DNA of 64,000 nt, taken from contig NZ_JBLOBF010000007.1 in the NCBI RefSeq assembly GCF_047785965.1, forward strand, positions 1 to 64,000, written 5' to 3'. This document shows, in pieces, positions 16,360-25,794 of the stretch. The position numbers and the translations under genes are program-made. The DNA is from Caldisericum exile_A (GTDB lineage: Bacteria > Caldisericota > Caldisericia > Caldisericales > Caldisericaceae). The notes under the pieces are model-generated. The model did no database searches. It was not told the DNA's origin and saw nothing but the letters and a program-made list of their open reading frames with translations. The first letter of the stretch is position 1, and every line of letters begins with the position of its first letter.

Positions 16360-17523
16360 AATTTTTCTTTTCAGGTAAATTAATGGTATTTGTGGATTGT
16401 TAAATAGCAACTTTATACCTGTAATAGCGGGTTTATCCATAAATCCGTATTGTATCAAAATTTGAGATATCCTTTTGCTGTTTAGATTTTTTATTATTTG
16501 GTCTTTATCCTCATCAGTTAGTGAGATGTAAACATCTCTTAGAAAAATCTCTCTTTTAAACTCGGTTATTAATGCCTTTTTTGAGCGACTATCATAAGTT
16601 TCGAGAATTTTAAAGAAATTATTGCTATTATCTTTAAATGCTTCGATTATTGTTTCACTTAGAATATTCCCAGCAATAAATCCTGTAAGAAGACCACCTC
16701 CTGAGAATGGCTTAACCTGTCTTGCAGCATCACCAACAAAAAGAATATTTTTGTATGCGATTTTTTTGGGAATTCCTATAGGGATACTCCAAACAACTGG
16801 TTTTCCTGAAATTTTTGCATTTGAAAGTAAACTCCAGTTTTTAAAAAGCATGTCTAATTTATCAAGAAGGTTTTTTCCAATATTATTGCCAAAACCTACA
16901 CGGGCACTTTCATCACTTGTTGGAATAATCCAAGCAAACCAATTGTTGGCAATATGATTATTCATATAGATATACGCAATTTCAGTATCGTTAAGCGAAA
17001 TTTTTGTATCTACCTGGACTGTGTAAATAGTTTCTCCATCAATTTCTACATTGAGTATCTTTTGAATTGCTGATGTTGCACCTGTAGCAACTACAATAAC
17101 CTTGGTATTAAAAATATTCCCATTTGTAAGTGTAATAAAGGAATCTCCGTTTTTTGTGTCTATGTTTTCAATGTGTGCATTGTAAAAGAATTTTGCACCA
17201 TTTTCTTTTGCTTTGCTTTCCATAAAGATATCAAAGTTACTTCTGTCTATAACTGCAGCGTAAGGAAGATCTCTTTTGAATTGAAAATCGTTTTCTTTAC
17301 AAGAGAAAACCTTAGCTCCCTTTATATAGTTTATGATAAGCGATTTATCTAAATTTGTAAGTTCAAGAAACTCTATTGGGACAAGTCCTGAACAGTGGTT
17401 TGGAAATCCAATTTTTGTTTTTGCCTCAATTACTGCAACGGAAAGTCCTGCTTTTGCAAGGTTGCTTGCAACATTACATCCAATAGGTCCGCCGCCAATA
17501 ACGATTACATCGAACTTTTCCAC
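16351..17523 (-). CDS. FAD-dependent oxidoreductase, geranylgeranyl-reductase family
   Basis: 390 residues. It has the N-terminal Rossmann FAD motif VIGGGPIGCNVA with FPNHCSGLVP after it, and the second FAD site FVGDAARQVKPFSGGGLLTG. These are features of geranylgeranyl reductase/digeranylgeranylglycerophospholipid reductase-type proteins (COG0644), which saturate isoprenoid double bonds. The exact substrate in a bacterium is uncertain (menaquinone side chain or carotenoid-like lipids). The start is GTG 17523, with TATAAT at 17535-17530 ending 6 nt upstream, so probably leaderless. Confidence 0.8.
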   Translation of the reverse strand: MEKFDVIVIGGGPIGCNVASNLAKAGLSVAVIEAKTKIGFPNHCSGLVPIEFLELTNLDKSLIINYIKGAKVFSCKENDFQFKRDLPYAAVIDRSNFDIFMESKAKENGAKFFYNAHIENIDTKNGDSFITLTNGNIFNTKVIVVATGATSAIQKILNVEIDGETIYTVQVDTKISLNDTEIAYIYMNNHIANNWFAWIIPTSDESARVGFGNNIGKNLLDKLDMLFKNWSLLSNAKISGKPVVWSIPIGIPKKIAYKNILFVGDAARQVKPFSGGGLLTGFIAGNILSETIIEAFKDNSNNFFKILETYDSRSKKALITEFKREIFLRDVYISLTDEDKDQIIKNLNSKRISQILIQYGFMDKPAITGIKLLFNNPQIPLIYLKRKILG

Positions 17524-17639
17524 AATCAGATTATACTACAAATATTTTTAAATTGAGGGTGGAAAATTTACATTCTATTGGAGTGAATACTTCTCATGAG
17601 TTTCTTCTCCGACATTGAAGAAAACTTATCATTTCTGAA

Positions 17640-17990
17640 ATCTACTCCCTTTCAGGGGGAGATAGAAGGGGATATGCTCTCTTCCAATGATTGTCATTTC
17701 GACGAACGAAGTGAGGAGAAATCTCCACATTTTGAGGGGGCACAACACCGCCCCCTCAACACTCCCCTAAATAATAACTTTACTTTGGGGGCAAGTTAGA
17801 AAGGGGATGTCTCCCTTTCTAATATTGGAGATTCCTCGTGGCTACGCCACTTCGGAATGACACAACCAGTCATTTCGACGAACGTAGTGAGGAGAAATCT
17901 CCTCTTTTGGGGGTAGTTCGAAGGGGGACTTTTACCCCTTCGATTAAAGGAGAAATCTCCTCCTTTCTGGGGGAGTTAGAGGGGGAGCAT
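17640..17990. repeat. dispersed palindromic repeats, left edge of the island
   Basis: Same family as 13240-14040: copies near 17694-17725, 17826-17860 and 17870-17903, with G-rich linkers. It stops abruptly at GAGGGGGAGCATT (to 17991), after which island sequence begins. The complementary part of the same linker (TCCCCCTCTAAATA) resumes at 38365. Confidence 0.8.
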
Positions 17991-18425
17991 TCTAATATAT
18001 TAGAATTTGATCCAGCAAAAGGCTCTGTAAAAAAGTAGCGGATTTACTTTATAATTTAACTAACCAGAATTATTAAGTATTATATGGAAAAATATATATA
18101 TCCTGGTGGCTATTTTAAAAAAGGAAGTACTTCAGGAAATTCTAATGATATTTTGAAATTTGATTCATCAACAAAAAGTGTGAGAAAAATTGTTACTCTA
18201 CCACAATCAGTGTGGAATTTTTCTAGAGCTGTTTTGAATAATAAAATTTACACGTTTGGAGGTTATTCTACTACGCAAGGGGGGTGTTTCTGATATTTAT
18301 GTATTTGATCCTATACAGAATAAATCGTATAAAATAGGCGATTTACCATATAGAATATCATCAAGTAGTGCTGTAACTATAGATATGAATTTTAGTTGTT
18401 TTATTATGGTACTAAACCACATTTT
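17985..18425 (+). pseudogene. Kelch-repeat protein remnant
   Basis: Fragments in shifting frames show Kelch-like blades: NILEFDPAKGSVKK (before 18038), NDILKFDSSTKSVRK with LNNKIYTFGGY (18084-18293), then SDIYVFDPIQNKSYKIGDLP in another frame after a G6 run at ~18279. Kelch domains form beta-propellers used for protein or sugar binding. Only two to three blades survive and no start or full frame remains. 18426-18589 holds no other gene I can support. Confidence 0.6.
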
Positions 18426-18589
18426 TCTATAAAAATACAATTTTTTAGAAGGATTTTGAAAAGTTATGAAGTTATGTATAATGCTATATGGGAAAGCTTT
18501 GTTAATATTTTTGGAAAATCTATCAATTATTTACATAATATTTTTTATGTTATTATTTTTGAATTGAAAAATGTAAAGGAGTTTTTGGT

Positions 18590-19741
18590 ATGGGTAAAAA
18601 AGAAATTAATGTCGATTTACGGACAATAACTCCATTGTGGACGGGTGATGCATGGCAGAAAAATACAAAAATTAGACCTTCTTCTTTGATGGGAAGTTTG
18701 AGGTTTTGGTTTGAAGTTATTTGTTATTTTGCTGGAGTTGTTTCAAAAAAAGATTTTGACAGCAAAAAGGGAAGGTTTGAAAGAGACGTTAATGAAAAAG
18801 AATTTAAAAAGAATCTCGACAACAAAAATACAGACATTAAATCGCAAATTAAAACTTTAAAAGGGATGAGTATTCCCGTGCCATCTATTGTTTTTGGTAC
18901 CACAGGCTGGAGAAGTTTGATTGAGATAAGAGAGATAAAACCATTAGAAGATGATTCCTTTGGTAATAGATTAAATTTACCAAATAGAATTTGTGTTTCT
19001 AAAGTGAATGGAGAAGTTAAGGAGAATAGTGATTGTCCTAAAGGAAGCGATGAAAAGAATTGGTCTGTTTTCTATTTACCAAATCCATATTTTTATGGGC
19101 AGTTCAATGTGAAATTTTTAGTAGAAGAAGAAATACTAAATGGGATTTTTTACCCTCTTCTAAATTTTATGGATGAATATGGCTACTGGGGAGGGAAATG
19201 GAATATTGGATATGGGAGATTAAAGATTATAGAAGTAAAACAAAATAATAGTGTAAAAAATGATTGGACAAATAATAATAAATTTAATTGTAGTTTTGAA
19301 GACAATAAGAATGAAGAATTTAAGTTGAGTGAATCAGTTAACAATTTTTCTGATTTAATTGTAATCAATAATAATAAAGAATTTAAGTTGAGTGAATCCG
19401 TTAACAATTTTTCTGATTTAATTGTAATCAATAATAATGATAAAAAAATAAAAATATTACCCGATAAAGTTCAAAACCAAGATTTAAAAGAGGTTATTAA
19501 AGAATTGATAAAACGAAAAGCAGAAGAAAGGGCGCAAAACAAAAATAATGGAGGAGATACAGAAAAAAGACATAAGATTTTTGGCACTACTGAAAAGCCT
19601 CCAGAGAAGGAGGATCTACCTCAAGGGTCAAAAATTTTACCTTATATAAAAGAAAATGAAGAAAATAAAAATTACGTCGGAGGCTTTTTATCTATTGTTG
19701 ATTTGTTAGAACTTTATGAGGGAGGCGAACGAGATGCCTAG
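18590..19741 (+). CDS. cmr1: CRISPR type III RAMP protein Cmr1
   Basis: 383 residues. The N-terminus (VDLRTITPLWTGDAWQ, KIRPSSLMGSLRFWFEVI) is the Cmr1 RAMP signature, and GGKWNIGYGRLKI is its glycine-rich loop. Cmr1 sits at the 3'-end-binding part of the crRNA-protein complex. A tandem 63-nt in-frame duplication (19316-19441) lengthens a polar linker. It is the first gene of a six-gene effector operon and has an AAAGGAG ribosome site. Confidence 0.85.
   Translation: MGKKEINVDLRTITPLWTGDAWQKNTKIRPSSLMGSLRFWFEVICYFAGVVSKKDFDSKKGRFERDVNEKEFKKNLDNKNTDIKSQIKTLKGMSIPVPSIVFGTTGWRSLIEIREIKPLEDDSFGNRLNLPNRICVSKVNGEVKENSDCPKGSDEKNWSVFYLPNPYFYGQFNVKFLVEEEILNGIFYPLLNFMDEYGYWGGKWNIGYGRLKIIEVKQNNSVKNDWTNNNKFNCSFEDNKNEEFKLSESVNNFSDLIVINNNKEFKLSESVNNFSDLIVINNNDKKIKILPDKVQNQDLKEVIKELIKRKAEERAQNKNNGGDTEKRHKIFGTTEKPPEKEDLPQGSKILPYIKENEENKNYVGGFLSIVDLLELYEGGERDA
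19316..19441 (+). repeat. 63-nt tandem in-frame duplication inside cmr1
   Basis: Two adjacent copies, 19316-19378 and 19379-19441, encode EFKLSESVNNFSDLIVINNN plus Lys or Asp. They differ at very few positions, so the duplication is recent. Confidence 0.95.
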
Positions 19742-20921
19742 CTATGAGGCATTAATTGAAATAAATGTTGATAATGTAAAAAATTTAAACCAATATATAT
19801 CCTACTGTAAATATTGTTTCAAGCCCAAAAGCGAGATAAAAAATCTTTTAACCAGGTTAAAAGAAGAAATTATTAAAGAAAGTAAAGTTTTTGCATTTAA
19901 AGATGACCAAATTATTAAAGAAAGTAAAGTTTTTGCATTTAAAGATGACCAGCAATTGAAAAAAGTAAATTCTATTTCAGGGCTTTTGACTCCAGATAAG
20001 GCTGATGATTGTTTAAAAAAACTTCCCCTTTATTCATTTATCATTCAAGCTAAATTTACACTAAAGCAGCCATATTTTTCAAAAGATGACGATGAATTTT
20101 ATATTATTCCAAATCCAGTGTTAAAAGAAAATGTTTTCAAGGTTCCTATGGTTCGCGGGAGTGGATGGAAAGGAGCTTTAGCCAGTGCATTTAAAGATTT
20201 AATTAATGAAAAAACCGATCTTGAAAAAAGGAAAGGAACCATTAATAGTTACTTAAGAATATTTGGCGCGGGTTCTGAAAGTATAAAAGTGTTAGAAGAT
20301 TATTTACAGGGTAAAAGTAAAGATTTAGAAAAGTTTAAAGAGAATCTTTTAGAATTTATATTATTTGAACTTGGAATGAAAATAGACAAAAATCTTATAA
20401 ATGAAGTTAACAATCAAAATTCATATGAAAAACTTAAAGACATTCTTTACGAGAAAATTTTTGAGAAACTTCAAGAAGATAATAAAAACTTACCAATTGA
20501 ATTTCAAACACGCAAGGGAAGAGCCATATTTTATCCCACATATTTCGACAGACTTTCTTTAGAAGTAATAAATCCCCATGACAGAAGAAAAAGAGCAGGA
20601 ATACAACCCATTTATTACGAGGTAGTTCCAGAAGGAACGGAAGGATTATTGCAAATTATATACATTCCTTTTGATGCAGTTTTAAAAGGAAATGATGTAA
20701 TAAAAAAGGAAGCAGAAGAAGATTTAGAAAATCTTTTATCTGCAATTGAAAAAGTATCACAAAGTGGAATAGGAGCAAAAACAAAGCTTGGATGGGGAAC
20801 TTTTGAGTTAAGTGAAGAAAAGTATTATTTTACTAACAAAGATTTAAATATAAGTGATGGACTGAAAGAAAAAGGGTGGTTAAATGGGAGAGTTGAATTT
20901 AAAAAATTTAAAGAAATATAA
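19734..20921 (+). CDS. CRISPR type III RAMP protein (Cmr6-like, group 7)
   Basis: About 395 residues from ATG 19734, which follows GAGGGAGG. RAMP features are VPMVRGSGWKGALASAF (the loop that binds the crRNA backbone) and the C-terminal SGIGAKTKLGWGTFEL glycine-rich loop, as in Cmr6. It overlaps cmr1 by 8 nt and the csx11/cas10 gene by 38 nt. A 42-nt tandem in-frame duplication near the N-terminus repeats IIKESKVFAFKDDQ. The exact Cmr number is inferred from motif style and position. Confidence 0.7.
   Translation: MPSYEALIEINVDNVKNLNQYISYCKYCFKPKSEIKNLLTRLKEEIIKESKVFAFKDDQIIKESKVFAFKDDQQLKKVNSISGLLTPDKADDCLKKLPLYSFIIQAKFTLKQPYFSKDDDEFYIIPNPVLKENVFKVPMVRGSGWKGALASAFKDLINEKTDLEKRKGTINSYLRIFGAGSESIKVLEDYLQGKSKDLEKFKENLLEFILFELGMKIDKNLINEVNNQNSYEKLKDILYEKIFEKLQEDNKNLPIEFQTRKGRAIFYPTYFDRLSLEVINPHDRRKRAGIQPIYYEVVPEGTEGLLQIIYIPFDAVLKGNDVIKKEAEEDLENLLSAIEKVSQSGIGAKTKLGWGTFELSEEKYYFTNKDLNISDGLKEKGWLNGRVEFKKFKEI
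19869..19952 (+). repeat. 42-nt tandem in-frame duplication inside the Cmr6-like gene
   Basis: Copies at 19869-19910 and 19911-19952 are almost identical (last base differs) and encode IIKESKVFAFKDDQ twice. Confidence 0.95.
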
Positions 20922-23900
20922 GGATGAGATTTTAAAAGCGGAAATAGCTTCCTTATTGTCTTTATGGGATAAAATAGATTCAGACAAACAAAATAGGGCA
21001 AATATTACTTTGAATAAAAAATCCTTATCTGATTGGAAAGATGATATAGAGGGTAAAAAAATAGAAATTTTAGGAGAAAAAATAGATTTGTGGGATAATT
21101 TTTTAAGAAATTGGCGTAACTGGAGAAGTCAAAAAGACAAAAAATATCTATTGCAAGTGTTATATGGGAATGGAGAAAGTCTAAACTCTGGTATAGATAA
21201 AGGTTCTCCAAATGATGATATAAAAGTTGTACCTCAAGATAATAGATGGTTGGCAAATCCTTTTGGAGGTTTTAAAAATAAACTAATTTATTTATTAGTA
21301 GACGAAACTACTATTAATCAAACTACTATTAATCATATGATTAACAATTTAGAAAATGATATAAAAAACTTTTTAGATTCAAAAAATATCGATTGGACTG
21401 ATATTGAATCAATTAAGGAGAAATTTAAAAATTTATATAGTGGCTTATTGAGTGATGATAGATTTCCAATAAATGATGTATCATTGTGGGATCAAGCTTA
21501 TATGGCAACTACAATGTTTAAAGCTTCTCTGTCGGAATTTATTTTAAAAAATGATAATATTCAAAGTATGCCCAAACGAATGGATGTCCGCTGGCGTATT
21601 CTTGGCATACAATATGATAAGCTTGCTCTTGCAGAAAAAGGATATAAGCCTCAGCAAATCCAATGGTATAGGGATAAAGCAAGAGAAATAGATGATGAAA
21701 TTAAAAAACTTTTAGAATATGATTATCCTATTGGAAATGAAATATATCGTGATGAAACAGGAATTTATTTTTTGGTAGGTGAAGGCTTGGGAGTAGATTT
21801 AGTTGAAAGTAGTTTAGCAAAACTAAGTGATGATTTAAAAGAAATAAAAGATAAAATTGTAAATATTTTCAAAAAGAAATCCTTTGATGAGTTTTATCCA
21901 GCTATCTTTCTTACTAAGGCGTCAAGAGGACTTATGAATCTATCTTATCTTCTTGAAAATGCTAAAGAAAATTTTTTAAAAGCAGATTGGAGTAAAAAAG
22001 AAACTGATATATGCTTGGTTAAATCTGAAAGCGGAAGAGCAAAAGGTGTTTGTCAAGTATGTGGACAAAGATTAGTGTTTAGATCAGACAGAAGGGATGA
22101 AAACAAAAATATTTGTGATGTTTGTTTTGAAGAGAAAACAAGAGGTAGGATTGACAAATGGCTTGAAGATACGAGCAAAGAAACAATCTGGATGGATGAA
22201 TTGAAGGATAAAAATGATAGAGTTGCATTGGTGACAATGAAGTTTGAACTTCGTGATTGGTTGAATGGGGATATGTTAAACAGTTTGTTGGTGAGGAAAG
22301 AAGATTTTAATGAATATCTTAAAATAATAAAAGAATTACTGAATTTAATAAAAAATCAACTATTAAAAGACGAGTTAAAAAACTTAAAAATTGACGAAGC
22401 AGAAGTTAGTAGTATCGAAAAATTTTTATCTTTGTATGATAGAGGAATTTTTGAACCTTTTAATGAAATATTTAAAAAAGAGAGTATAGATAAAGTACCA
22501 GGCAAGAACAAATATTTAGTAAATAAGAGTATAGATAATTTACAAGACAAGAACAAAGATTTAGCAAATCGTTTATTGGGCGAGGATTGGCTTGAGAATT
22601 TTTGCTTTTTTGATAAGAATAGTAAAATGATTACTATAAATAAAGAAAAGAATAAAATGAAAAGTATTCAAGATTATTTAAAGGATGATGAAGCAAAAGA
22701 ACATTTATATAAAGTATTTACAATAAATTATTTAATTTTACAAATTTATAATACTTTACTTGAACGCTCAATAGGTGATAGATGGGAAGAATTTATAAAG
22801 CAGAAATTAGACAACAAAATAGACTTTGATAACAGAAAAATAAACTGGCAATCTCTTGGTGATCCAGATATAGACTTTTTATCTACACTTATCCTCCAAT
22901 TTCTCCTTCGTAAAAACCCATCACCAGCACGATTGAGAAGAATATGGGAGAGTACACAAGAGTTTTTTGAAGATATAAAGAAGAACTTATGTGCTTATGC
23001 AGGTATTCCTCAGAATAGACGAACGAGGTATTATTGGGAAAACGTAAAAATTAACGGCAAAGATGTGTACATCCAAGATGGTGAGTATTATGATGGAGAA
23101 GCAGTTTTTTGGGCTAACAATGGCAAAGTTTATTTGATATCTTATATTAAAGATTTGACAAACGGTGCAAAATTTAATTTAAAAAGAGATAAGAATAATG
23201 ATATGAAGGATAAGGAAAAAGCAAGTGGTGTGTCTATTAATTTAAAGGACGCAAAAACTGAATTGTACCAACCCTATATGTCCATTATAGACCCTACACC
23301 TATTAGCTGGCAGTTTATTATACCTGCTGAGTATGTGCCTAATTTGATTGATAATGTTATGAAAAAATATGATGAACATTTTAAATTCGTTTATGGGAAA
23401 CTCCCACTACATATAGGAGTAGTAGTTCAGAATTATAAAAAGCCTTTATACGTGGGTATAAAAGCACTTAGGAAAATTAGAAGGGATATTAAAGATGTAG
23501 GAAAATTAGAGATAACTGTAGAAGCTTCAAAAGTAAAAGAGAAATTAAAATGCCAGAAGATAGAAGAATCATTAAATAATACGCATAGTTACTATTCATT
23601 ATATAAGGGAAAAAACAATGAAGGATATGAATTTTATATAAAACCGAGTGACAATAAACATTGGATATTAAATATTGACAAATTTAATGGCGATGATAAG
23701 GTTACTATAGTTCCCAATACATTTGATTTTGAGTTCTTAGATATAAATACAAGGAGAAATGATATTTATTATGACAGCGATAAGATGTATAAAAGAAAGA
23801 TAGTTTTAAAAAATGGGCGAGCCTATGATTTAGAGATGTGGAATAAATTTAAAAAATTTAAAGAATTATTTGGTAAGAATAATATTAGTGAGAGTATTAG

Positions 23901-24231
23901 AAGCACAAAACTTCAAAACTTAATATCAGTTATATACGATAAATATGATAAGTATAAATATGACAAGTGGGAATACTTAGCAAGCGAGAATGAGGAAACA
24001 AAAAATGATACAAAAGGAATCAAGGCATTTCTTAGCTCAAGCTTTGTTAATATTCTTAAATTAAATAATGATAAAGAGCTTGCTGATGGAATAAAAGAGT
24101 TATTTGATATTGACAAGACAGAAAAAGATAAAGGAATTTATGAGGCATTAAAAGAAAAAATGACCACAGGGAATTTACAACTTTTCTTGGATATGTTTGA
24201 TTTTTGGCATAAAACTTTAAAGGAGGTTTAA
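20884..24231 (+). CDS. csx11: Cas10-like large subunit, Csx11 type (subtype III-C)
   Basis: 1115 residues, the large subunit of a type III CRISPR complex. A zinc-ribbon CxxC pair lies at Cys390/Cys393 and Cys411/Cys414 (CQVCGQ, CDVCFE). The C-terminal Palm-like region has WQFIIPAEYVPNLI and KLPLHIGVVVQNYKKPLYVGI, the pattern of Csx11/Cmr2 proteins. I see no GGDD polymerase motif and no HD nuclease motif at the N-terminus. It is therefore predicted not to make cyclic oligoadenylate or to cut DNA. A 15-nt tandem duplication (TTINQTTINH, ~21306) and a diverged ~50-nt one (~22480-22570) lie inside. Confidence 0.8.
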   Translation: MGELNLKNLKKYKDEILKAEIASLLSLWDKIDSDKQNRANITLNKKSLSDWKDDIEGKKIEILGEKIDLWDNFLRNWRNWRSQKDKKYLLQVLYGNGESLNSGIDKGSPNDDIKVVPQDNRWLANPFGGFKNKLIYLLVDETTINQTTINHMINNLENDIKNFLDSKNIDWTDIESIKEKFKNLYSGLLSDDRFPINDVSLWDQAYMATTMFKASLSEFILKNDNIQSMPKRMDVRWRILGIQYDKLALAEKGYKPQQIQWYRDKAREIDDEIKKLLEYDYPIGNEIYRDETGIYFLVGEGLGVDLVESSLAKLSDDLKEIKDKIVNIFKKKSFDEFYPAIFLTKASRGLMNLSYLLENAKENFLKADWSKKETDICLVKSESGRAKGVCQVCGQRLVFRSDRRDENKNICDVCFEEKTRGRIDKWLEDTSKETIWMDELKDKNDRVALVTMKFELRDWLNGDMLNSLLVRKEDFNEYLKIIKELLNLIKNQLLKDELKNLKIDEAEVSSIEKFLSLYDRGIFEPFNEIFKKESIDKVPGKNKYLVNKSIDNLQDKNKDLANRLLGEDWLENFCFFDKNSKMITINKEKNKMKSIQDYLKDDEAKEHLYKVFTINYLILQIYNTLLERSIGDRWEEFIKQKLDNKIDFDNRKINWQSLGDPDIDFLSTLILQFLLRKNPSPARLRRIWESTQEFFEDIKKNLCAYAGIPQNRRTRYYWENVKINGKDVYIQDGEYYDGEAVFWANNGKVYLISYIKDLTNGAKFNLKRDKNNDMKDKEKASGVSINLKDAKTELYQPYMSIIDPTPISWQFIIPAEYVPNLIDNVMKKYDEHFKFVYGKLPLHIGVVVQNYKKPLYVGIKALRKIRRDIKDVGKLEITVEASKVKEKLKCQKIEESLNNTHSYYSLYKGKNNEGYEFYIKPSDNKHWILNIDKFNGDDKVTIVPNTFDFEFLDINTRRNDIYYDSDKMYKRKIVLKNGRAYDLEMWNKFKKFKELFGKNNISESIRSTKLQNLISVIYDKYDKYKYDKWEYLASENEETKNDTKGIKAFLSSSFVNILKLNNDKELADGIKELFDIDKTEKDKGIYEALKEKMTTGNLQLFLDMFDFWHKTLKEV

Positions 24232-24234
24232 AAA

Positions 24235-25431
24235 ATGAGTGAAGATAATTTGATAAAAGAATTTAAAATTTATGGTATGGCCATTGACCCTATTTATATT
24301 GGTACAGGTGTATATACCATAGGCAGGGTGGATAATACAATAGTAAGAGACCCAATAACAAAACTTCCCAAAATTCCTGGTTCAAGTTTGGCAGGAACGT
24401 GGAGGTATTATGTTACCCTGAAAATTCATGAATTTTTTCAAAATGACGAGATACGCATTGAAAAAAGTAAAAGAAGAGGTAAAAATTTAAAGGATATTTT
24501 TATTCAAAATTCAGCAAAATGGGTTGGAGGTTTCGAAGGTAACAGATATACAGGAATAGGATGTGCAGGACAGGACGAATTACCAAATATTACATTAGAA
24601 GAAAGCAAAGAAAAAGAAAGCGGTCATTGCGGACATTGCATAGTTTGCAAAGGTTTTGGATTTTCAAAAAAAGATATAAGCTGGCAAGGCATGATTTATT
24701 TTAGTGATTTAAATATTTTGTTTTTCCCTGTATTTACACTTTTGGGTACCAAGTGGATAACAACGGAAGAAATATTAAAAAATGGAGGTTTATATAAGGA
24801 TGAAACAGATGCTGATAAAGAAAAAAATAAAGGGCAAGTTTGTGTTATTTTAGAAAAAATAGAACCTAGCGAAGAACCTGGTAAGGAAACAGGCAAAGAA
24901 ACAGACAAAAAAGAAGGACATATAAATCTTGGATGGCTTTATCTACCTTATAAAGTAGAAAACAAGCCAATAGATCTAAGCAAAATTAATGGATTTGAAT
25001 TAAATCCGGAAGATATTATAATTGTTCCAAAAGAATTGTTTTCACAAATTGTTAATTCCAATCTTGAGGTAAGAACATCAGTTTCAATAGATCCAATAAC
25101 AGGAGCTGCAAAAGAAGGTGCACTGTTTACTTCTGAAGCCATACCAAGAGGAACAATATTTTCTGGAGATTTAAGAATAAATGATAAATTAGCTTTTAAA
25201 GGATTATTGGATAAAATCGGAGATTTGCCTGATTATAATATGCTAAAAGGAGCTTTATGCGATTCCAAACACTTCTTTGAGACATTAGGTATTGGTGGTA
25301 TGACAACAAGAGGTTTTGGAAGGTTAAAATTAGAAATGAAAGATGCAGATAAAAATTGTGAAGATGATTTAACACAACTAAATAATGTAAAGACTGACTC
25401 TAACGGGGGTGAGGGAGATGACTCAAAATAA
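24235..25431 (+). CDS. cmr4: CRISPR type III backbone RAMP Cmr4 (Csm3-like nuclease)
   Basis: 398 residues. The N-terminus IGTGVYTIGRVDNTIVRDP and LPKIPGSSLAGTWRYY matches Cmr4/Csm3. Asp33 in RVDNT falls where the target-RNA-cleaving Asp of Csm3/Cmr4 lies. A cysteine cluster (GHCGHCIVCKGFGF, ~residues 123-136) is typical of zinc-binding insertions. GGMTTRGFGRLKL is the C-terminal glycine-rich loop. Multiple copies form the helical backbone and cut target RNA at 6-nt steps in known systems. AAAGGAGG precedes the start. A GKET repeat again shows local tandem duplication. Confidence 0.85.
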   Translation: MSEDNLIKEFKIYGMAIDPIYIGTGVYTIGRVDNTIVRDPITKLPKIPGSSLAGTWRYYVTLKIHEFFQNDEIRIEKSKRRGKNLKDIFIQNSAKWVGGFEGNRYTGIGCAGQDELPNITLEESKEKESGHCGHCIVCKGFGFSKKDISWQGMIYFSDLNILFFPVFTLLGTKWITTEEILKNGGLYKDETDADKEKNKGQVCVILEKIEPSEEPGKETGKETDKKEGHINLGWLYLPYKVENKPIDLSKINGFELNPEDIIIVPKELFSQIVNSNLEVRTSVSIDPITGAAKEGALFTSEAIPRGTIFSGDLRINDKLAFKGLLDKIGDLPDYNMLKGALCDSKHFFETLGIGGMTTRGFGRLKLEMKDADKNCEDDLTQLNNVKTDSNGGEGDDSK

Positions 25432-25792
25432 TCTTGAGTATACATTAAATGAATTGAGTTTCGATATAGTTAACGGTTCTCAAAAAGATAAAGAGATTTT
25501 AAGATTCATAGACAAAGCATTAGGAGTTTTATCTAATGATGGTGTGTGTGCTTATTATGTCTTTTGCTTAAGTAAAGATAAAAAAGATGATAAGAAATAT
25601 AGTGACATATTTATTAAAAAACCAATGGATAAATTAAAGCCTTTTTTACACTCTAAATATAGTCAAATTGATAAAGCTGAAGATTTTTTTAAGGAACTGT
25701 CTGAAGATATTTACGAATTGTTATTTTTCAAAGAATCATTAGAAAAAGCTCTGATTTATGCCCGCTATCATGCAAAGGCTATGGGTGATTGA
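25418..25792 (+). CDS. cmr5: CRISPR type III small subunit Cmr5
   Basis: About 124 residues from ATG 25418, all-helical and charged, in the position and size range of Cmr5, which forms the second filament along the target RNA. Supporting segments are VLSNDGVCAYYVFCLSK and the C-terminal FKESLEKALIYARYHAKAMG. It overlaps the 3' end of cmr4 by 14 nt. The identification is mostly by context and helical pattern. Confidence 0.7.
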   Translation: MTQNNLEYTLNELSFDIVNGSQKDKEILRFIDKALGVLSNDGVCAYYVFCLSKDKKDDKKYSDIFIKKPMDKLKPFLHSKYSQIDKAEDFFKELSEDIYELLFFKESLEKALIYARYHAKAMGD

Positions 25793-25794
25793 AA

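Noticed and set aside
17596..18038. Two plus-strand frames containing FDERSEEKSP
   Set aside because: Also repeat translations; only the tail with NILEFDPAKGSVKK looks like real coding sequence and is treated as Kelch remnant.
18396..18629. 77-codon frame ahead of cmr1
   Set aside because: It is AT-rich, Phe/Lys/Ile-heavy, has no ribosome site and overlaps the cmr1 start.
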